Positions 17,401 through 31,500 of a stretch of 64,000 nt of DNA are shown piece by piece. Position numbers and translations under genes: made by a program. Each line of letters begins with the position of its first letter. Position 1 is the stretch's first letter. The notes under the pieces are model-generated. The model searched no databases and had not been told where the DNA came from. It saw nothing but the letters and a program-made list of their open reading frames with translations. Origin of the DNA: Streptomyces sp. SA15 (GTDB lineage Bacteria > Actinomycetota > Actinomycetes > Streptomycetales > Streptomycetaceae); NCBI RefSeq assembly GCF_002291145.1, contig NZ_NTGE01000116.1, positions 1 to 64,000 of the forward strand, in the 5' to 3' direction.

Positions 17401-20400
17401 GGCGCAGTTGCGCGCCCGACCCGGCGTGACGGACGCCGTGGCATCCGTGGTGACCGGCCCGGGCGGACACCCCCGACTCGTCGGGTACGTCGTCGGCGGC
17501 CAGGACACCCGGGCGGTGCGGGAGGCGCTGGCCGCGCAGCTGCCGGACCATCTGGTGCCGGCCGTGGTGATCGCGCTGGACGCGGTCCCGCTGACGCCGA
17601 ACGGCAAGACCGACCGCAAGGCGCTGCCCGTGCCGGAGATGCACGGCGCGGTGAGCCGGGCACCGGGCACGCCCCAGGAGGAGATCCTGTGCGGGCTGTT
17701 CGCCGACGTGCTCGGCGTGGACCGGGTCGGCACCGACGACAGCTTCTTCGACCTCGGCGGCCATTCCCTGCTGGCCACCCGGCTGGTGTCGCGGATCCGC
17801 GCGAAGCTCGGCGTGGAGGTCGCCCTCGCGACCCTGTTCCGGGCACCGACCCCTGCCGGTCTCGCCCGGCGACTGCCGGGCGCCGGGCCGGCGCGTCCGG
17901 GACTGGTGCGGCAGACCCGTCCCGGCGTGCTGCCGTTGTCCCCGGGACAGCACCGTCTTTGGTTCCTGCACAACCTCCGACCGGACTCCACCGAGTACCA
18001 CGTGCCGGTCGTGCTCGACATCGAGGGACCGCTCGACTCCGCGGCCCTGGGCGCGGCGCTGGCCGACGTCGTCCAGCGGCACGAGATCCTCCGCACGCTG
18101 TATCCCGCCGACGGACCCGAACCCCGCCAGCATGTGCTCCCGTACCCCGAGCGACTCGAGCTGCGGGAAACCTCGGTCGAGAAGCTGCCTGAGCTGGTGC
18201 AGGCCCGCATCGACCGGCCGTTCGACCTGGCGACCGAACCGCCCGTCCGGGCGGCTCTGCTGTCCACACCGGACGGCGAGGCCCGCGTCCTCGTCCTCGT
18301 CCTGCACCACATCGCCTTCGACGGCTGGTCGCTCGACGTCCTGCTCCGCGACCTGAACACTGCCTACCGGTCACGCTCAGCCGGGCAGGCGCCCGGCTGG
18401 GAACCGCTTCCGGTGCAGTACGCGGACTACGCGCTGGCGCAGCGGCAGCTGCTGTGGGACGCCTCCGACGGCGACGGTGTGCTCGAGGGCCAACTCGGGT
18501 TCTGGCGTGCGACGCTGGCGGACCTGCCCGAAGAGGTGACGCTGCCGACGGATCGGCCACGCCCCGCCGCGCCGGCCTTCACGGGTGACGTCGTGCCGCT
18601 CGGACTCGACGGAGAGGTATGGGACGGGGTACGGCAGCTCGCCCGCACCAACGGGGCGAGCGTCTTCATGGTTCTGCATGCCGCGTTGACCGCCCTGCTG
18701 TCACGACTGGGCGCCGGAGACGACGTGCCGGTCGGCACCGTGGTCGCCGGACGGGGCGACGAACTGCTCGACGACCTGGTCGGCTTCTTCGGCAACACGG
18801 TGACGCTGAGGGTGCCGACCGCGGGGAACCCCTCGTTCGCCGACCTGCTGGACCGTGCGCGTACTGCGGACCTCGAGGCCTTCGCTCACCAGGACGTGCC
18901 GTTCGAACAGGTGGTGGAGGAGCTCAACCCGGCGCGGTCGCTGTCGCGCCACCCCCTGTTCCAGGTGATGCTGACGCTGCAGGACACCCCGGAGGCACAG
19001 CCTGCTCTGGGTGAGCTGACCGTCCGCCGCCGGTTCGCGGGGCTCGGGCGGGCGAAGTTCGACCTGTCCTTCCTGCTGCGCTCGGCGGACGACGGACTCA
19101 CCGGCGGCGTGGAGTACGCCACGGAGCTGTACGACCGGTCCACGGTGGAGCGTCTGGCGACGATGCTGCGCCGGGTGCTGACGGCGGTCGTTGCCGACCC
19201 TGGCGTCCGGCTCGGCGACATCGACCTGCTGGGCGCGCACGAGCGGACCGATCTGGTGCGCCACCGCAACGACACCCGCCATCAGCTGCCGTACGAGACC
19301 GTCGTCGAAGCCTTCCGGGCCCAGGCGGCCAGGACGCCCGACGCCATCGCCGTCAGCGCGCCCGACGGCGTACTGACCTACCGTGATCTGGACGCCCGGA
19401 CCGATCGCCTCGCCGGGGCGCTCGCCCACCGCGGGGCCGGGCCCGAGCGGTTCGTCGCGATCCTCCTGCCGCGCGGTGCGGAGCAGATCGTGGCGGTGCT
19501 TGCGGTCCTGAAGTCCGGCGCCGGCTATCTGCCGCTCGACGTGGACCATCCCGCGGGGCGGCTCGAAGCCGTCGTCGGGAGCGCCACGCCGGTCCTCGCG
19601 GTGACCACCACCGGACTCGCCCACCGGCTCCCGCTTCCGACGCTGCTGGTGGACCACGACCTGCCCGAGACGGCAGCGCCCGTTCCCGCGCCGCCCCACC
19701 CCGGGCACCCGGCGTACGTGATCCACACGTCCGGCTCGACGGGCACGCCCAAGGGCGTCGTGATCGAGCACCGTGCGCTCGCTCACTACGTTGCGTGGGG
19801 GGCGGCGTCCTATCCCGGCGCGGGCGACCGGACTCTGCTGCACTCGCCGATCACCTTCGACATGCCCGTGACCACGCTGTTCGTGCCGTTGGTGTCCGGG
19901 GGCAGGATCGACGTCGGTGACCTGGAGCCCGGTCGCACACCCGACCGGGGATACAGCCTGCTGAAGATGACCCCGACCCACCTGGCCATGCTCGGCGAGC
20001 CGCAGCCACAGTTCGCGGCCGGATGCGATCTGGTGGTCGGCGGGGAGCAGCTGCCCGCGGAGCTGGCCGAGGCGTGGTTGTCCCGCGCACCAGGGATGAC
20101 GATCCACAACGAGTACGGTCCCACCGAGGCGACCGTCGGATGCGTGCTCTTCTCGGCGACCTCCTCCACCCGCCTGCCCGCGGGCAGTATGCCGATCGGG
20201 CGCCCGGCGTGGAACACGGCCGTCTACGCGCTGGACGCATGGCTCAACCCGGTTCCCGTCGGGGTCACGGGCGAGCTCTACGTGTCCGGCGCGGGGCTCG
20301 CGCGCGGATACCTGGGCGCCGCGGGCGCCACCGCCGAGAGGTTCGTGGCCGACCCCTGGGCACCGGGATGCCGCATGTACCGCACCGGGGACCTCGTGCG

Positions 20401-23400
20401 GTGGACGGCCGACGGCCTGCTCACCTTCCACGGCCGGGCCGACGATCAGGTCAAGATCCGCGGCTTCCGGGTCGAGCCCGGTGAGGTCGAGGCGGTGATG
20501 GGCAGCCATCCCGCGGTGTCCCGGGCGGTCGTGGTCGCGCGGGAGCAGGACCTCGTGGCCTATGTGACCCCGACATCGGCGGTGAACCCGGGCGAACTGC
20601 GCGCGTGGGCCGCCCAGGTGCTGCCCGCGCACCTGGTGCCTGCCGTGTTCGTCGTGCTGGCAGAACTGCCCACCACCACCAGCGGCAAGGTGGACCGACG
20701 CGCCCTGCCGGAGGCGACGGCCCGGGGCAGCGGCGGCGCACTGGGCGACCCGGTCGTGGAAGTCCTGGCGGGCGTTTTCGGCGAGGTACTGGGAGCCGAG
20801 CAGGTCGGGGCCGACGACGACTTCTTCGACCTGGGCGGGCACTCGCTGTCGCTGATGCGGCTGGTGAACCGGATCCGCACGGTGTTCGGCCGAGAGGTGC
20901 CCGCACGGTCGGTGTTCGAGCATCCGACGGTGCGCTCTCTCGCCGGCCTGCTCGCCGGAGCCCGCGAGGCACGCCCGGCGCTGCGCCGACGTCCGCGCCC
21001 GCAGCGGGTGCCGTTGTCGTCGGCGCAGCGCCGGCTGTGGTTCCTCAACCGGATGAACCCCGAGGACTGGAGCTACAACGTACCGCTGCTGCTGGACCTG
21101 GAAGGGGCCCTGGCTCCGACGGCGCTGGAGGCTGCCCTGGCGGACGTGGTCCAGCGGCACGAGCCGCTGCGCACCGTGCTGCCCGGCGACGACGGGGAGC
21201 CGTGGCAGGAGATTCTGTCCGGCCTCGAGGCCCTGCCCAGGATCGTGACGCTGAGGGTCACCCCGGAGGAGCTGGCCCGGAAGACCGAGGAGGCCCAGCG
21301 GTACGCGTTCGATCTGGCCGCCGAACCACCGCTGCGGGTCTGGCTGCTGAGCACCGCGCGCGACCGCCACCGCCTCCTGCTGCTCTTCCACCACGTCGCC
21401 GTGGACGGCATGTCCTTCGCTCCGCTGCTGCGCGACCTGGACGAGGCCTTCCGGGCCCGGTGCGCCGGGCGGGCTCCGCAGTGGCAGCCGCTCGCGGTGG
21501 ACTACGCGGACTACGCGATGTGGCAGCGGGAAATGCTCGACGACCCGGACACGGACAGTGCGCGGAACCGGGGTGTCGCGTTCTGGAAGTCCGCGCTCGC
21601 CGGCCTTCCCGACGACCTGCCCCTGCCGGTGGACCGCCCGCGCCCCGCCGTACCGGGCTTCACTGGCGGGGTGGTGCCCTTCAGCGTGGACGCCGCGCTG
21701 TGGGGGCAGGTCAGGTCGCTGGCGTGCAGCTGGGGCGCGAGCGTCTTCATGGTGCTGCACGCGGCGGTCACCGCCCTGCTGTCGCGGCTCGGCGCCGGGG
21801 ACGACGTGCCGGTCGGCACGCCCGTCGCGGGTCGTGCGGACGAGGCCCTGGACGACCTGGTCGGGTTCTTCGTCAACACCGTGGTGCTGCGGGTGTCCAC
21901 CGCCGGAGACCCGTCGTTCGCCGAGTTGGTGGAGCGCACGCGCGAGTCGGACCTCGCCGCGTTCACCCATCAGGACGTGCCGTTCGAACAGGTCGTGGAC
22001 GAGGTCAATCCGGCACGGTCGCTGTCGCGCCACCCGCTGTTCCAGGTGATGGTCACCCTGCAGGACGCACCGGAAACGATGGCCGGGCTGGGAGACCTCA
22101 CCGTCAGCCGGACCGTTCCCGACACAGCCGCCGCCAAGGTGGACCTGTCGTTCGGGTTCGCCGACGACGGTGGCGAGGAATGCCGGGGTGCCGTGCAGTA
22201 TTCCGCGGACTTGTTCGACCGCTCGACCGCCGAGCGGCTGGCGGCCATGCTGGACCGGTTGCTGCGCGCGGTGGTCGCCGAGCCGGGCCGGGGCGTCGCG
22301 GATCACGACCTGCTCGGTCCGGAGGACCGGGACCTGCTGTCCCGGTACGGCAGCGGCGCCCGGAACGACGTGGCCGGCCTGGGCATCACGGAGGCCTTCG
22401 CGGCGCAGGTGGCCCGCACCCCGGACGCGGTCGCCGTGACCGACGGCGCCGACATCCTGACGTACCGTCAACTGGACGAGCAGGCCGAGCTGCTGGCCGA
22501 CCGGCTCGCCGAAGGCGGCGTCACGGCCGAGACACGCGTGGCCGTTCTGCTGGAACGCTCGCGGGACCTGGTCGTCTCGGTCCTGGCGGTCCTCAAGGCC
22601 GGCGGCACATACGTTCCGTTCGATCCGGAGGATGCGCCGGCCCGGGTAGGTGCCCTGGCCCGGCAGGCCGACGCGGTCCTGCTGCTGACGCACACCCGGC
22701 TCCGTGACCACGACGTCGTCCGGGACTCCTGGGCACCGGTGGTGTTCGCCGACGAGCACGGCCGGGCGGGCACACCGAGACGACGCAGGGCCCGCCGCCC
22801 CGCGCAACTCGCCTACGTCATGCATACGTCGGGATCGACGGGCACGCCGAAGGGCGTCGGGATCAGCGACGCCTCCGTGGTCGCCCTGGCGGCCGACCGG
22901 TGGTGGTCCCACGGTGCCGCCGAGCGCGTGCTGATGCACACCTCCGTCGCCTTCGACCCCGCCACCTTCGAGCTGTGGGTACCGCTGCTCACCGGCGGAT
23001 GCTCGGTCGTCGCACCCTGGCGGCGGCACCCCGAGCCGCATCTGCTGGCGCGCGCCGTGGCCGAGCACGGCATCACCGGAGTCGCCTTGTCCGCCGCGGT
23101 GTTCGAGGCACTCGCCGCCGCGGACCCCGGCTGCCTGCGAGGCCTGCGGGAGGTGTGGACCGGCGGCGAGAGCATGTCGCCGCAGGCGACCGCGCGGGTG
23201 CGCGAGGCAGCGCCCGGCACACGGCTGACCAACAGCTACGGGCCGACCGAGACAACCTTCGCGGTGGTACAGCACACCGTGGACGCGACCGGCCCGGCCG
23301 GCCGTGTGCCGATCGGCCGGCCGATGGACAACGTCCGCTGCCATGTGCTGGACGACCGGCTCCGACCGGTCCCCCTCGGCGTGCCCGGCGAGCTGTACAT

Positions 23401-25595
23401 CGCCGGCCCCGGACTCGCTCGGGGGTACCTGGCCCAGCCCGGCCCATCGGCGGAGCGGTTCGTGGCCAACCCCTTCGGCGCGGCGGGGGAGCGGATGTAC
23501 CGCACCGCGGACCTGGTCCGGTACCGGCCGGACGGCGAGCTGGAGTTCCTCGCACGGACCGACCAGCAGGTGAAGATCCGTGGCCACCGGGTCGAACCCG
23601 GCGAGATCGAGGCGGCGCTGGCCCACTGCCCGGGCGTGGCACGCGCGGTGGTCATGGTCCGGCAAGACCGGCCGGGCGTCCCCGTCCTGGTCGGCTACGT
23701 CGTCCCGGAACCGGGCGGATCGGCACCGTCGGCCGAGGCGCTTCGTACCCGGCTGGCGGCGCTCCTGCCCGCGCCCATGGTGCCCGCCGCCTTCGTGGAA
23801 CTCGCCGAGCTGCCCCTGACGCGCAATGGAAAGGTCGACCGCGCTGCCCTCCCGGCACCTGCCCCGGACCCGGGCTCAGCTGCCGTCCGACCGCCCCGCG
23901 ACCGGACCGAGGTGATGCTGTGCGAGGCGGTCGCCGAACTCCTCCGGCTGGAACAGGTGGGCATCGACGACAACTTGTTCGACCTCGGCGGGGACAGCAT
24001 CCTGTTCATCCAGCTCGTCAGCCGGATGCGGGCCGCCGGTCTGCTGCTCAGCGTCCGGGACGTGTTCACCCACCAGACGGTCGCCGATCTGGCCCGCGTG
24101 GCCCGACCGGTCGCGGACCACCGGGACGTACCCGACGAGCCGGCGAGCGGTGTCCTGCCGCCCACGCCGATCATGCACTGGCTGCGTGAACTCGGCGGCC
24201 CCGTCGAGGCGTTCAACCAGTCCATGACCGTGCGCGTTCCCGCGTCGGTGAACCGCGCCGGGCTGGAGGAAGCCCTTCAAGCGCTGCTCGACACGCACGA
24301 CATGCTCCGCGCAAGGCTGCGCCCGGACTGGACCCTGGAGGTCCCTGAGCCCGGTGCCTGCCGTGCCGCGCCACTGCTGCGGCGGGCGGACGCGACCACC
24401 GCGGACGAATCCGCACGGGCCACCGAGGGCGCGGCGGCCGCCGCACGCCTCGATCCGTGGAACGGCGTGATGCTGCAGGCCGTCTGGTTCGACGCCGGCC
24501 CGGCCCGGCCGGCTGCTGCTGGTCGTCCACCACCTCGTCGTCGATGGGGTCTCCTGGCGGATCCTGCTGCCGGACCTGGCGGCTGCCTATCGGGCCGCCG
24601 AGGCGGGCCGTGCGGTGGCACTCACGCCGGTGACGGCCTCCTTCCGCGGATGGGCCAGACGGCTTTCCGCCGCCGCCAAGGATCTGCGGCGGCGGGAGGA
24701 ACTGCCGTGGTGGCGCCGCACACTCGCCGCGGGACCCGGGCTGTTCGGCGAGGACGCTCTGGTGCCCGAGCGGGACACCTTCGCCGACCTCGGCCGACTG
24801 CGTACCACCGTGCCCACGGAGCTGACGTCGGCGATCCTCGGCGAGGTGAGCACCGCCCTGAACCTCCGGGTGGACGAGGTCCTGCTGTCCGCCCTGGCGC
24901 TCGCGGCCGACGAGTGGCGCCGCCGACGGCGGATCCCCGGCCAGGGCGTGCTCGTCGACGTCGAGGCCCACGGCCGGGACCTGACAGGGGACACTGAGGG
25001 AACCGACCTGTCCCGCACGGTCGGTTGGTTCACCCGGATACATCCCGTCCGGCTCGACCCCGGCACGGTGCCACCCGAGGATCTGCGTTCCGGCGGCCAG
25101 GCCGTGGAGCGCGCCGCGCGCCGGGTGAAGGAACAGCTCCGCGGGTGCCCCGACGGCGGAGCCGGATACGGCCTGTTGCGCTACCTGACGCCGGACGGGA
25201 TCGACAAACCCCTGGCCCGTCGCCGGGCCGAGGTCGGGTTCAACTACCTCGGCCGGTTCGAGGTCTCCGACGAGGCGGACTGGCTTCCGACCGCCGACCC
25301 CGTGCCCGTGCCGGCCGCCGATCCGCGGATGCCGGTGCCGCACGCCCTCGAACTGACGATTGTCTGCACAGACCTGCCCCGGGGGCCGGAGTTCTCGGTC
25401 ACCTGGAGTTGGGCGCGCGCACTCCTCGGCGAACAGCAGGCGGCCGACTTCGCCGACCTCTGGAACGAGACGTTGGCGGCGCTGTGCGCCCGCGCCCGCA
25501 CGGGAAGCAAGGCCGGCCGCACTCCTTCCGACGTACCCCTGGTCTCGCTCAACCAGGAGGAACTGGACCTGCTCGAAGAGAAGTGGAGTTTCTGA
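11498..25595 (+). CDS. Nonribosomal peptide synthetase 1: C-A-T x4 then E (frame break in E)
   Basis: Four modules. C1 (residues about 16-440, HHIVIDG at 147) is EntF-like and probably accepts a starter from a free-standing carrier. Pocket codes by eye: A1 DAWAVAAVC (aromatic-like), A2 DIWEVTADD (acidic pocket, fits diaminopropionate), A3 DMTKVGEVG (Asn), A4 DPFAWGSFA (unassigned). Carrier domains follow each A; the last has GGDS, typical before an epimerase. C2 has HHIAADA rather than HHxxxDG. The E domain (from about residue 4215) continues in another frame after base 24509, inside a GGCC-rich run: HHLVVDG, the VGWFT block and NYLGR are all intact there, ending with the stop at 25593-25595. 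A one-base insertion or assembly error is likely; otherwise the protein loses E. Without correction the frame runs to 24997. One TTA codon lies at 13319. ATG 11510 is an alternative start. Confidence 0.93.
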
Positions 25596-28500
25596 TGGAC
25601 CGTTCCGGGGTCGTCGACGTACTTCCGCTGTCACCCCTGCAGGAGGGCATGCTCTTCCACGCCCAGCTGGGCGACGGGCAGGCCGATCCGTACGTAGTGC
25701 AGCTCGTCCTGGCTCTCGACGGTCCGATCCGTGCCGACGGGCTGCGGCAGGCCGCCGAGCGGATTCTGACTCGGCACCAGAACCTGCGGGCCGCCTTCCT
25801 CAGCCAGCGCGAAGGCACGCCCATCCAGGTCGTGCCGCGCCGCGTGGAGGTGGCATGGCAGCAGCACGACCTGAGCGCACTGCCGCTGCCGGAGCGGGAG
25901 GCGGAGCTGGCTCGGCTGCTGCGGGAGGACCGGGACGCCGGATTCGACCTGGCCCGGCCGCCGCTGATCCGGTTCACCCTGGTCCGGCTGGCACCGGACG
26001 CACACCGCTTCGTGGTGACCAACCATCACATCCTGCTCGACGGCTGGTCCGGCCCGCTGATGCTGCGCGACCTGTTCTCCGTGTACGCGGCCGACGGCGA
26101 CGACGGCCACCTGCCCGCGGTCACGCCGTACCGCGAGTACCTGCGGTGGCTGTCCGAACGCGACCGTGACGCCGCCCGGCAGATGTGGGGCGAAGTGCTG
26201 TCCGGACTGGACGGGGGGACTCTCGTCGCGGCGCAGGGCATCGGCCGGGCCGCCGCGCGGCCGTCGAGCCACGAGCACGTCACGGTGCGGCTGCCCGCGC
26301 AGGTCACCGATGCGCTGCGGGAGACCGCGAAGGACTTGCGCATCACGGTGAGCACCACGGTGCACACGGCCTGGGCCCTGCTGCTGGCCCGGCTGACCGG
26401 CCGGGTCGACCTCGTCTTCGGCAGCGTGGTCTCCGGCCGGCCCCCGGTACTGCCCGGGATCGAGACCATGGTCGGCCTGCTGATCAACACCGTGCCAGTG
26501 CGCGTCAGGCTGGACCCGGCCGAGTCGCTGGGAGAACTCGCCGCGCGGGTCCAACGCGAACAGTCGGCGCTCGCCGACCACCAGTACCTGAGCCTGGCCG
26601 AGCTGCACCGGCCAGCAAGTGCCACCGAACTGTTCGACACGGCCGTGGTGTTCGAGAACTACCCGGTCGACCGGGACGGTGTGCAGGCCATGCTCGACGG
26701 CGTACGGGTGTCGGTCGAGAGCGCCGAAGACGCCATGCACTACCCGCTGAGCCTCGGCGCCTCCCTGCGCGGAAGCGCGCTGGAGCTGAGGGTGATGCAC
26801 CGAACCGACGTCTTCGACACCGAGCGGGCACGGGCGATCGCCGACCGGCTGGTCGACCTGCTGGGCGAACTGGCCACCCGGCCGGGAGCGGGCGTCGCCC
26901 GCACCGACACGCCATTCCGGGCGGAAACAGCCCGGGCACTGACCCACGCCCGCGGCTCGGACGCGGACCTCGCGGCGACCGACCTGCCCAGCCTGATCGA
27001 GGCCCAAGCCGCCCGCACTCCGCACGCCGTCGCGGTCGTGGCCGAGGACACCACGCTCACCTACGCCGAACTCGACGCGTGGGCCGACAGGCTCGCCGGA
27101 CACCTCGTCCGACGTGGCGCCGGCCCGGAGCGCACGGTGGCCGTGGCCCTGCCCCGCTCGGCCGAACTGATGGTGGCGCTGTACGCGGTGCACAAGACAG
27201 GGGCCGCCTATCTGCCGATCGATCCCGGCTACCCGGCGGAGCGCATCGCGTTCATGCTGGCCGACGCCGAACCCGCGGTCGTCCTCGACGACCCGTCCGA
27301 GGTCCGCGCATCCCGGGCGCAGACCGGTTCCGCCCCGCCGAGGACCCTGTGGCCGGACAGCCCGGCCTACGTCATCCACACCTCGGGCTCCACCGGCCTG
27401 CCCAAGGGCGTCGTGGTCAGCCATGCCGCGATTCTCAACCGGCTGCGGTGGATGCAGGACACCTACGGGCTGCGCGCCGACGACCGGGTGTTGCAGAAGA
27501 CACCGTCGAGCTTCGACGTGTCCGTCTGGGAGTTCTTCTGGCCGCTGATCACCGGGGCCACGCTGGTCCTCGCGCGGCCGGAGGGCCACAAGGACCCGCG
27601 CTACCTCGCGGAGCTCATCCAGAAGCAGCATGTCACCACGGCGCACTTCGTCCCTTCGATGCTGCAGATGTTCCTGGAGGAACCGGCCGCGTCCGGATGC
27701 TCCTCGCTGCGGCTGGTCGTGTGCAGTGGCGAGGCGCTGCCCGTGGAACTGGCCGCGTCGTTCCGGCGCACCCTCGGCGCCGAGCTGGCCAACTTCTACG
27801 GCCCCACCGAAGCGGCCGTGGACGTGACGGCCTGGGACGTGTGCGACGACATGGTCCCGATCGGCCGACCCGGATGGAACACCCAGGCCCACGTCCTCGA
27901 CGCCTACCTGCGCCCCACTCTGCCCGGAGTGCCCGGTGAGCTTTACCTGGCGGGCGCCCAGCTCGCCCGCGGCTACCTCGGCCGGCCCGGGCTGACCGCG
28001 GAACGGTTCGTCGCCAACCCGTGGACACCCGGCGAACGGATGTACCGCACCGGTGACCTCGTCCGCCGCAGGGCCGACGGAGTCCTCGAGTTTCTGGGCC
28101 GGACCGACGACCAGGTCAAGATCAGAGGCTTCAGGGTCGAACTGCGCGAAGTCGAGTCGGCGCTCGCACGGCACCCCGGCGTCCGCCGGGCCGTGGTGGT
28201 GGCGCACGGCCAGGAACTGGCCGCCTACCTGCTCGCCAGGCCCGGCACGGACATCTCGGCGGTCCGTGAACTGGCCGCCTCGGTACTGCCGGAGTACATG
28301 GTGCCCTCGTCCTTCACGACGCTGGACGAGATACCGGTCGGGCCGAGCGGCAAGGTCGACCGCCGGGCGCTGCCCGCGCCGCAGCGCCCCCACAGTGCCG
28401 GACGGCGCCCCCGCAACCCGCGCGAGTCGATCCTGTGCGACCTGTTCGCCGAGGTGCTGGGACTGGCCGGGACCGGCATCGACGACGACTTCTTCGCCCA

Positions 28501-31500
28501 CGGCGGTCATTCGCTGCTCGCCACCCGGCTGGTCAACCGGATCCGTGCCACGCTCGGTGTCGAGGTCGCCCTCCGGCAGTTGTTCGAGACACCGACCGTG
28601 GCGGGCCTCGCGGCTGCGCTGGACCCCGCTGCCGCCACCCGGCCGTCCCTGCGCCCCATGCCGCGTCCCGAGCGCATCCCGCTGTCGTTCGCGCAGCGGC
28701 GGCTGTGGTTCATCAACCAGCTCGAGGGGCAGAGCCCGACGTACAACATCCCCGTCGTGCTGAACCTCAGGGGCCGGCTGGACACGGACGCGCTGCGCGC
28801 CTCCCTGGCCGACGTGATGCTGCGGCACGAAAGCCTGCGCACGGTCTTCCCGTCCCACGACGGCCTGCCGCACCAGGTGGTGCTGGCACCGGACGCCGTC
28901 GAGCCGCAGCTCACCGTGGCCGCCGTCGCCCCCGACGCACTCGACGACGCGGTGCGCGCAGCGGTGGGCCACACCTTCGACCTGACCGCGGAACCACCGT
29001 TGCGTGCCTGGGCGTTCACGTCCCGGGCATCCACCGAGAACCACGTCCTGGTCCTGCTGCTGCATCACATCGCCGGCGACGGCTCCTCGCTCAGCCCGCT
29101 CCTCGGCGACCTCGGCACGGCCTACGCCGCGCGGCGCGACGGTGCGCGGCCCGACTGGGCGCCTCTGCCCGTGCAGTACGCCGACTACGCGCTGTGGCAG
29201 CACCAGATGTTCGGCGACGGCCAGGACATCGACAGCCTCATCGGCCGCCAGGTGACGTTCTGGACCACCGCCCTCGACGGTGTCCCGGCGGAACTCGACC
29301 TGCCGACCGAGCGGCCGCGGCCCGCGGTGGCCAGCTATCGCGGCGACACCGTCGACTTCACACTCGACGCCGATCTGCACGCCGAACTCGCCGACCTCGC
29401 CCGGACCGGCCGGGCCACGCTGTTCATGGTGCTGCAGGCCGCCTTCGCGGCACTCCTGACCCGGCTGGGCGCCGGCACCGACATTCCGCTGGGCACACCT
29501 GTCGCCGGTCGGACTGACAACGCGCTCGACCGGCTCGTCGGGTTCTTCGTCAACACCCTGGTGCTGCGCTGTGACACCTCGGGCAACCCCGCGTTCCGTC
29601 AGCTCCTCGCCCGGGTCCGCGCCACCGACCTCGATGCCTACGCCCACCAGGACCTGCCCTTCGAGCACCTGGTGGAGACGATGAACCCGGCGCGTTCTCT
29701 GTCGGGCAACGCCCTGTTCCAGGTGATGTTCGCCCTGCAGAACGTCGACAACGTCACGGTCGACCTGCCCGGCCTGACCGCCCGCCCCCGTCCGGTGCAC
29801 GCCCGCAACGCCAAGTTCGACCTGTTCGTCAGCATGGCCGAGCGCCGTACGGCAGCGGGCGGACCCGACGGCCTGTATGGCACGGTCGAGTACGCCACCG
29901 ACCTCTTCGACCGGGAGACCGTGGAACGGCTCGTCGCATGGTATAGCGAGTTCCTGCGGGCTGTGGTGCGCGACCCCGCGACCCCCATCGAGCAGGTGGT
30001 GTTCCTCTCCCCGGCCGAGCAGCAGGACCTGCTGGTGACGCGCAATCGGACGGACCGGCCCCTGCCGTCCCACTTCCTGCACGAACGCTTCCAGCAACAG
30101 GCTGCAGCCACACCAGACGCTCCCGCGGTGCGCTGCGGCCGCGACGGGCTGACTTACGCCCAGCTCAACGCGCGCAGCAACCGCCTTGCCCGTGAGCTGA
30201 TCGCCCACGGCGTCGGACCCGAACACGTCGTCGCCCTGGCCGTCCCCCGCTCGGTCGACATGGTCGTGGCACTACTCGCCGTCCAGAAGGCCGGGGGCGT
30301 GTACCTCCCCATGGACCCCACGCATCCGGCCGAGCGGCTGGAGTTCCTGCTCGGCGATGCCCAGCCGGCCCTCCTGATCACCACCCCGGACATCGCACCC
30401 CGCCTGCCCGCGGGGGACACCCCGATGATCGTGCTCGGTGACCCCTCGACCGAGCGCGCCCTGGCCGGGCAGGACGCCTCGGACCCGGCCGACGAGGACC
30501 GCGTCGCGCCGATCCTGCCCGGCAACGCCGCCTACATCATCCACACCTCCGGCTCCACCGGTCGGCCCAAGGGCGTCGTGATCTCCTACCGGAGCATCAT
30601 CAACAACCTGACGGGTTTCGCCGAGCGGTTCCCGATGAGCAGTGACGACTGCACGCTCGCCGTCGCGACCGTCGCGTTCGACATCGTCGCGGTCGACGTC
30701 TACCTGCCCCTGCTGCACGGCGGCCGGGTGGTCGTCGCCGAGTCGGAGGCCGTCCGCCACCCCGCCGCGCTCGCCGAACTCGCCGTGCGCAATGGCGCCA
30801 CCGTCCTGCAGGCCACACCGTCGCTGTACCGCACGCTGCTCGCTCACGCGCCCGAAGGACTGCGCGGGATGCGGCTGCTGGTCGGCGGCGAGGCGCTGGG
30901 CGCCGGCCTCGCCGCGCGGATGGAGGCGGTGGGCCGCGGGGTCGTCAACCTCTACGGCCCCACCGAGACCACCGTGTGGAGCACCCTGGCCGAGGTCGAC
31001 GCCTCCCGGACGGTCGCCGACGGCCCGCCTCCGGTGGGCAGTCAGACCCAGAACGTCCGCATGTACGTGCTCGACCCCAACCTGCGACCGGTGCCCGTCG
31101 GCGTCACCGGTGAGCTCTACATCGCCGGGACGGGCCTCGGGCGGGGATACCTCGACCGTCGGTCGCTGACCGCGCAACGGTACGTGGCCGATCCCTTCGG
31201 CGAGCCGGGAAGCCGGATGTACAGCACCGGCGACCTGGTGCGGTGGCGCCGGGCCGGCGGACTGAACTTCGTGGGCCGGGCCGACGACCAGGTCAAGGTA
31301 CGCGGTTTCCGCATCGAACTCGGTGAGGTCGAGGCGGCACTGTCCCGCCAGGACGACGTCGTGGAGGCCACCGTCTTGGTCGACGAGACGGGCGACGGCG
31401 AGCGCACGCTCGTCGGCTACGTCGTCCCCGGCACGGCATGGTCCGCGGGCCGCGACGAGCAGGAGGAGAACGACCAGGTCAGCTCGTGGCGCGACCTCTA

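Noticed and set aside
16130..17625. A2 of NRPS1 as a beta-alanine-activating domain, because panD is in the cluster
   Set aside because: The pocket keeps Asp235 for the alpha-amino group and has extra acidic residues, unlike beta-alanine pockets. Diaminopropionate fits better with sbnAB present.
18701..23665. A 1654-residue open frame on the minus strand opposite NRPS1
   Set aside because: It is an antisense shadow of the high-GC NRPS coding strand, with no domain motifs and low-complexity composition. The same applies to the long minus-strand frames opposite NRPS2 (for example 25631-30226).
11498..24997. The last 160 residues of the uncorrected NRPS1 frame as a novel C-terminal domain
   Set aside because: They are Arg/Gly-rich out-of-frame translation. 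The real epimerase continues in the adjacent frame with all its motifs.
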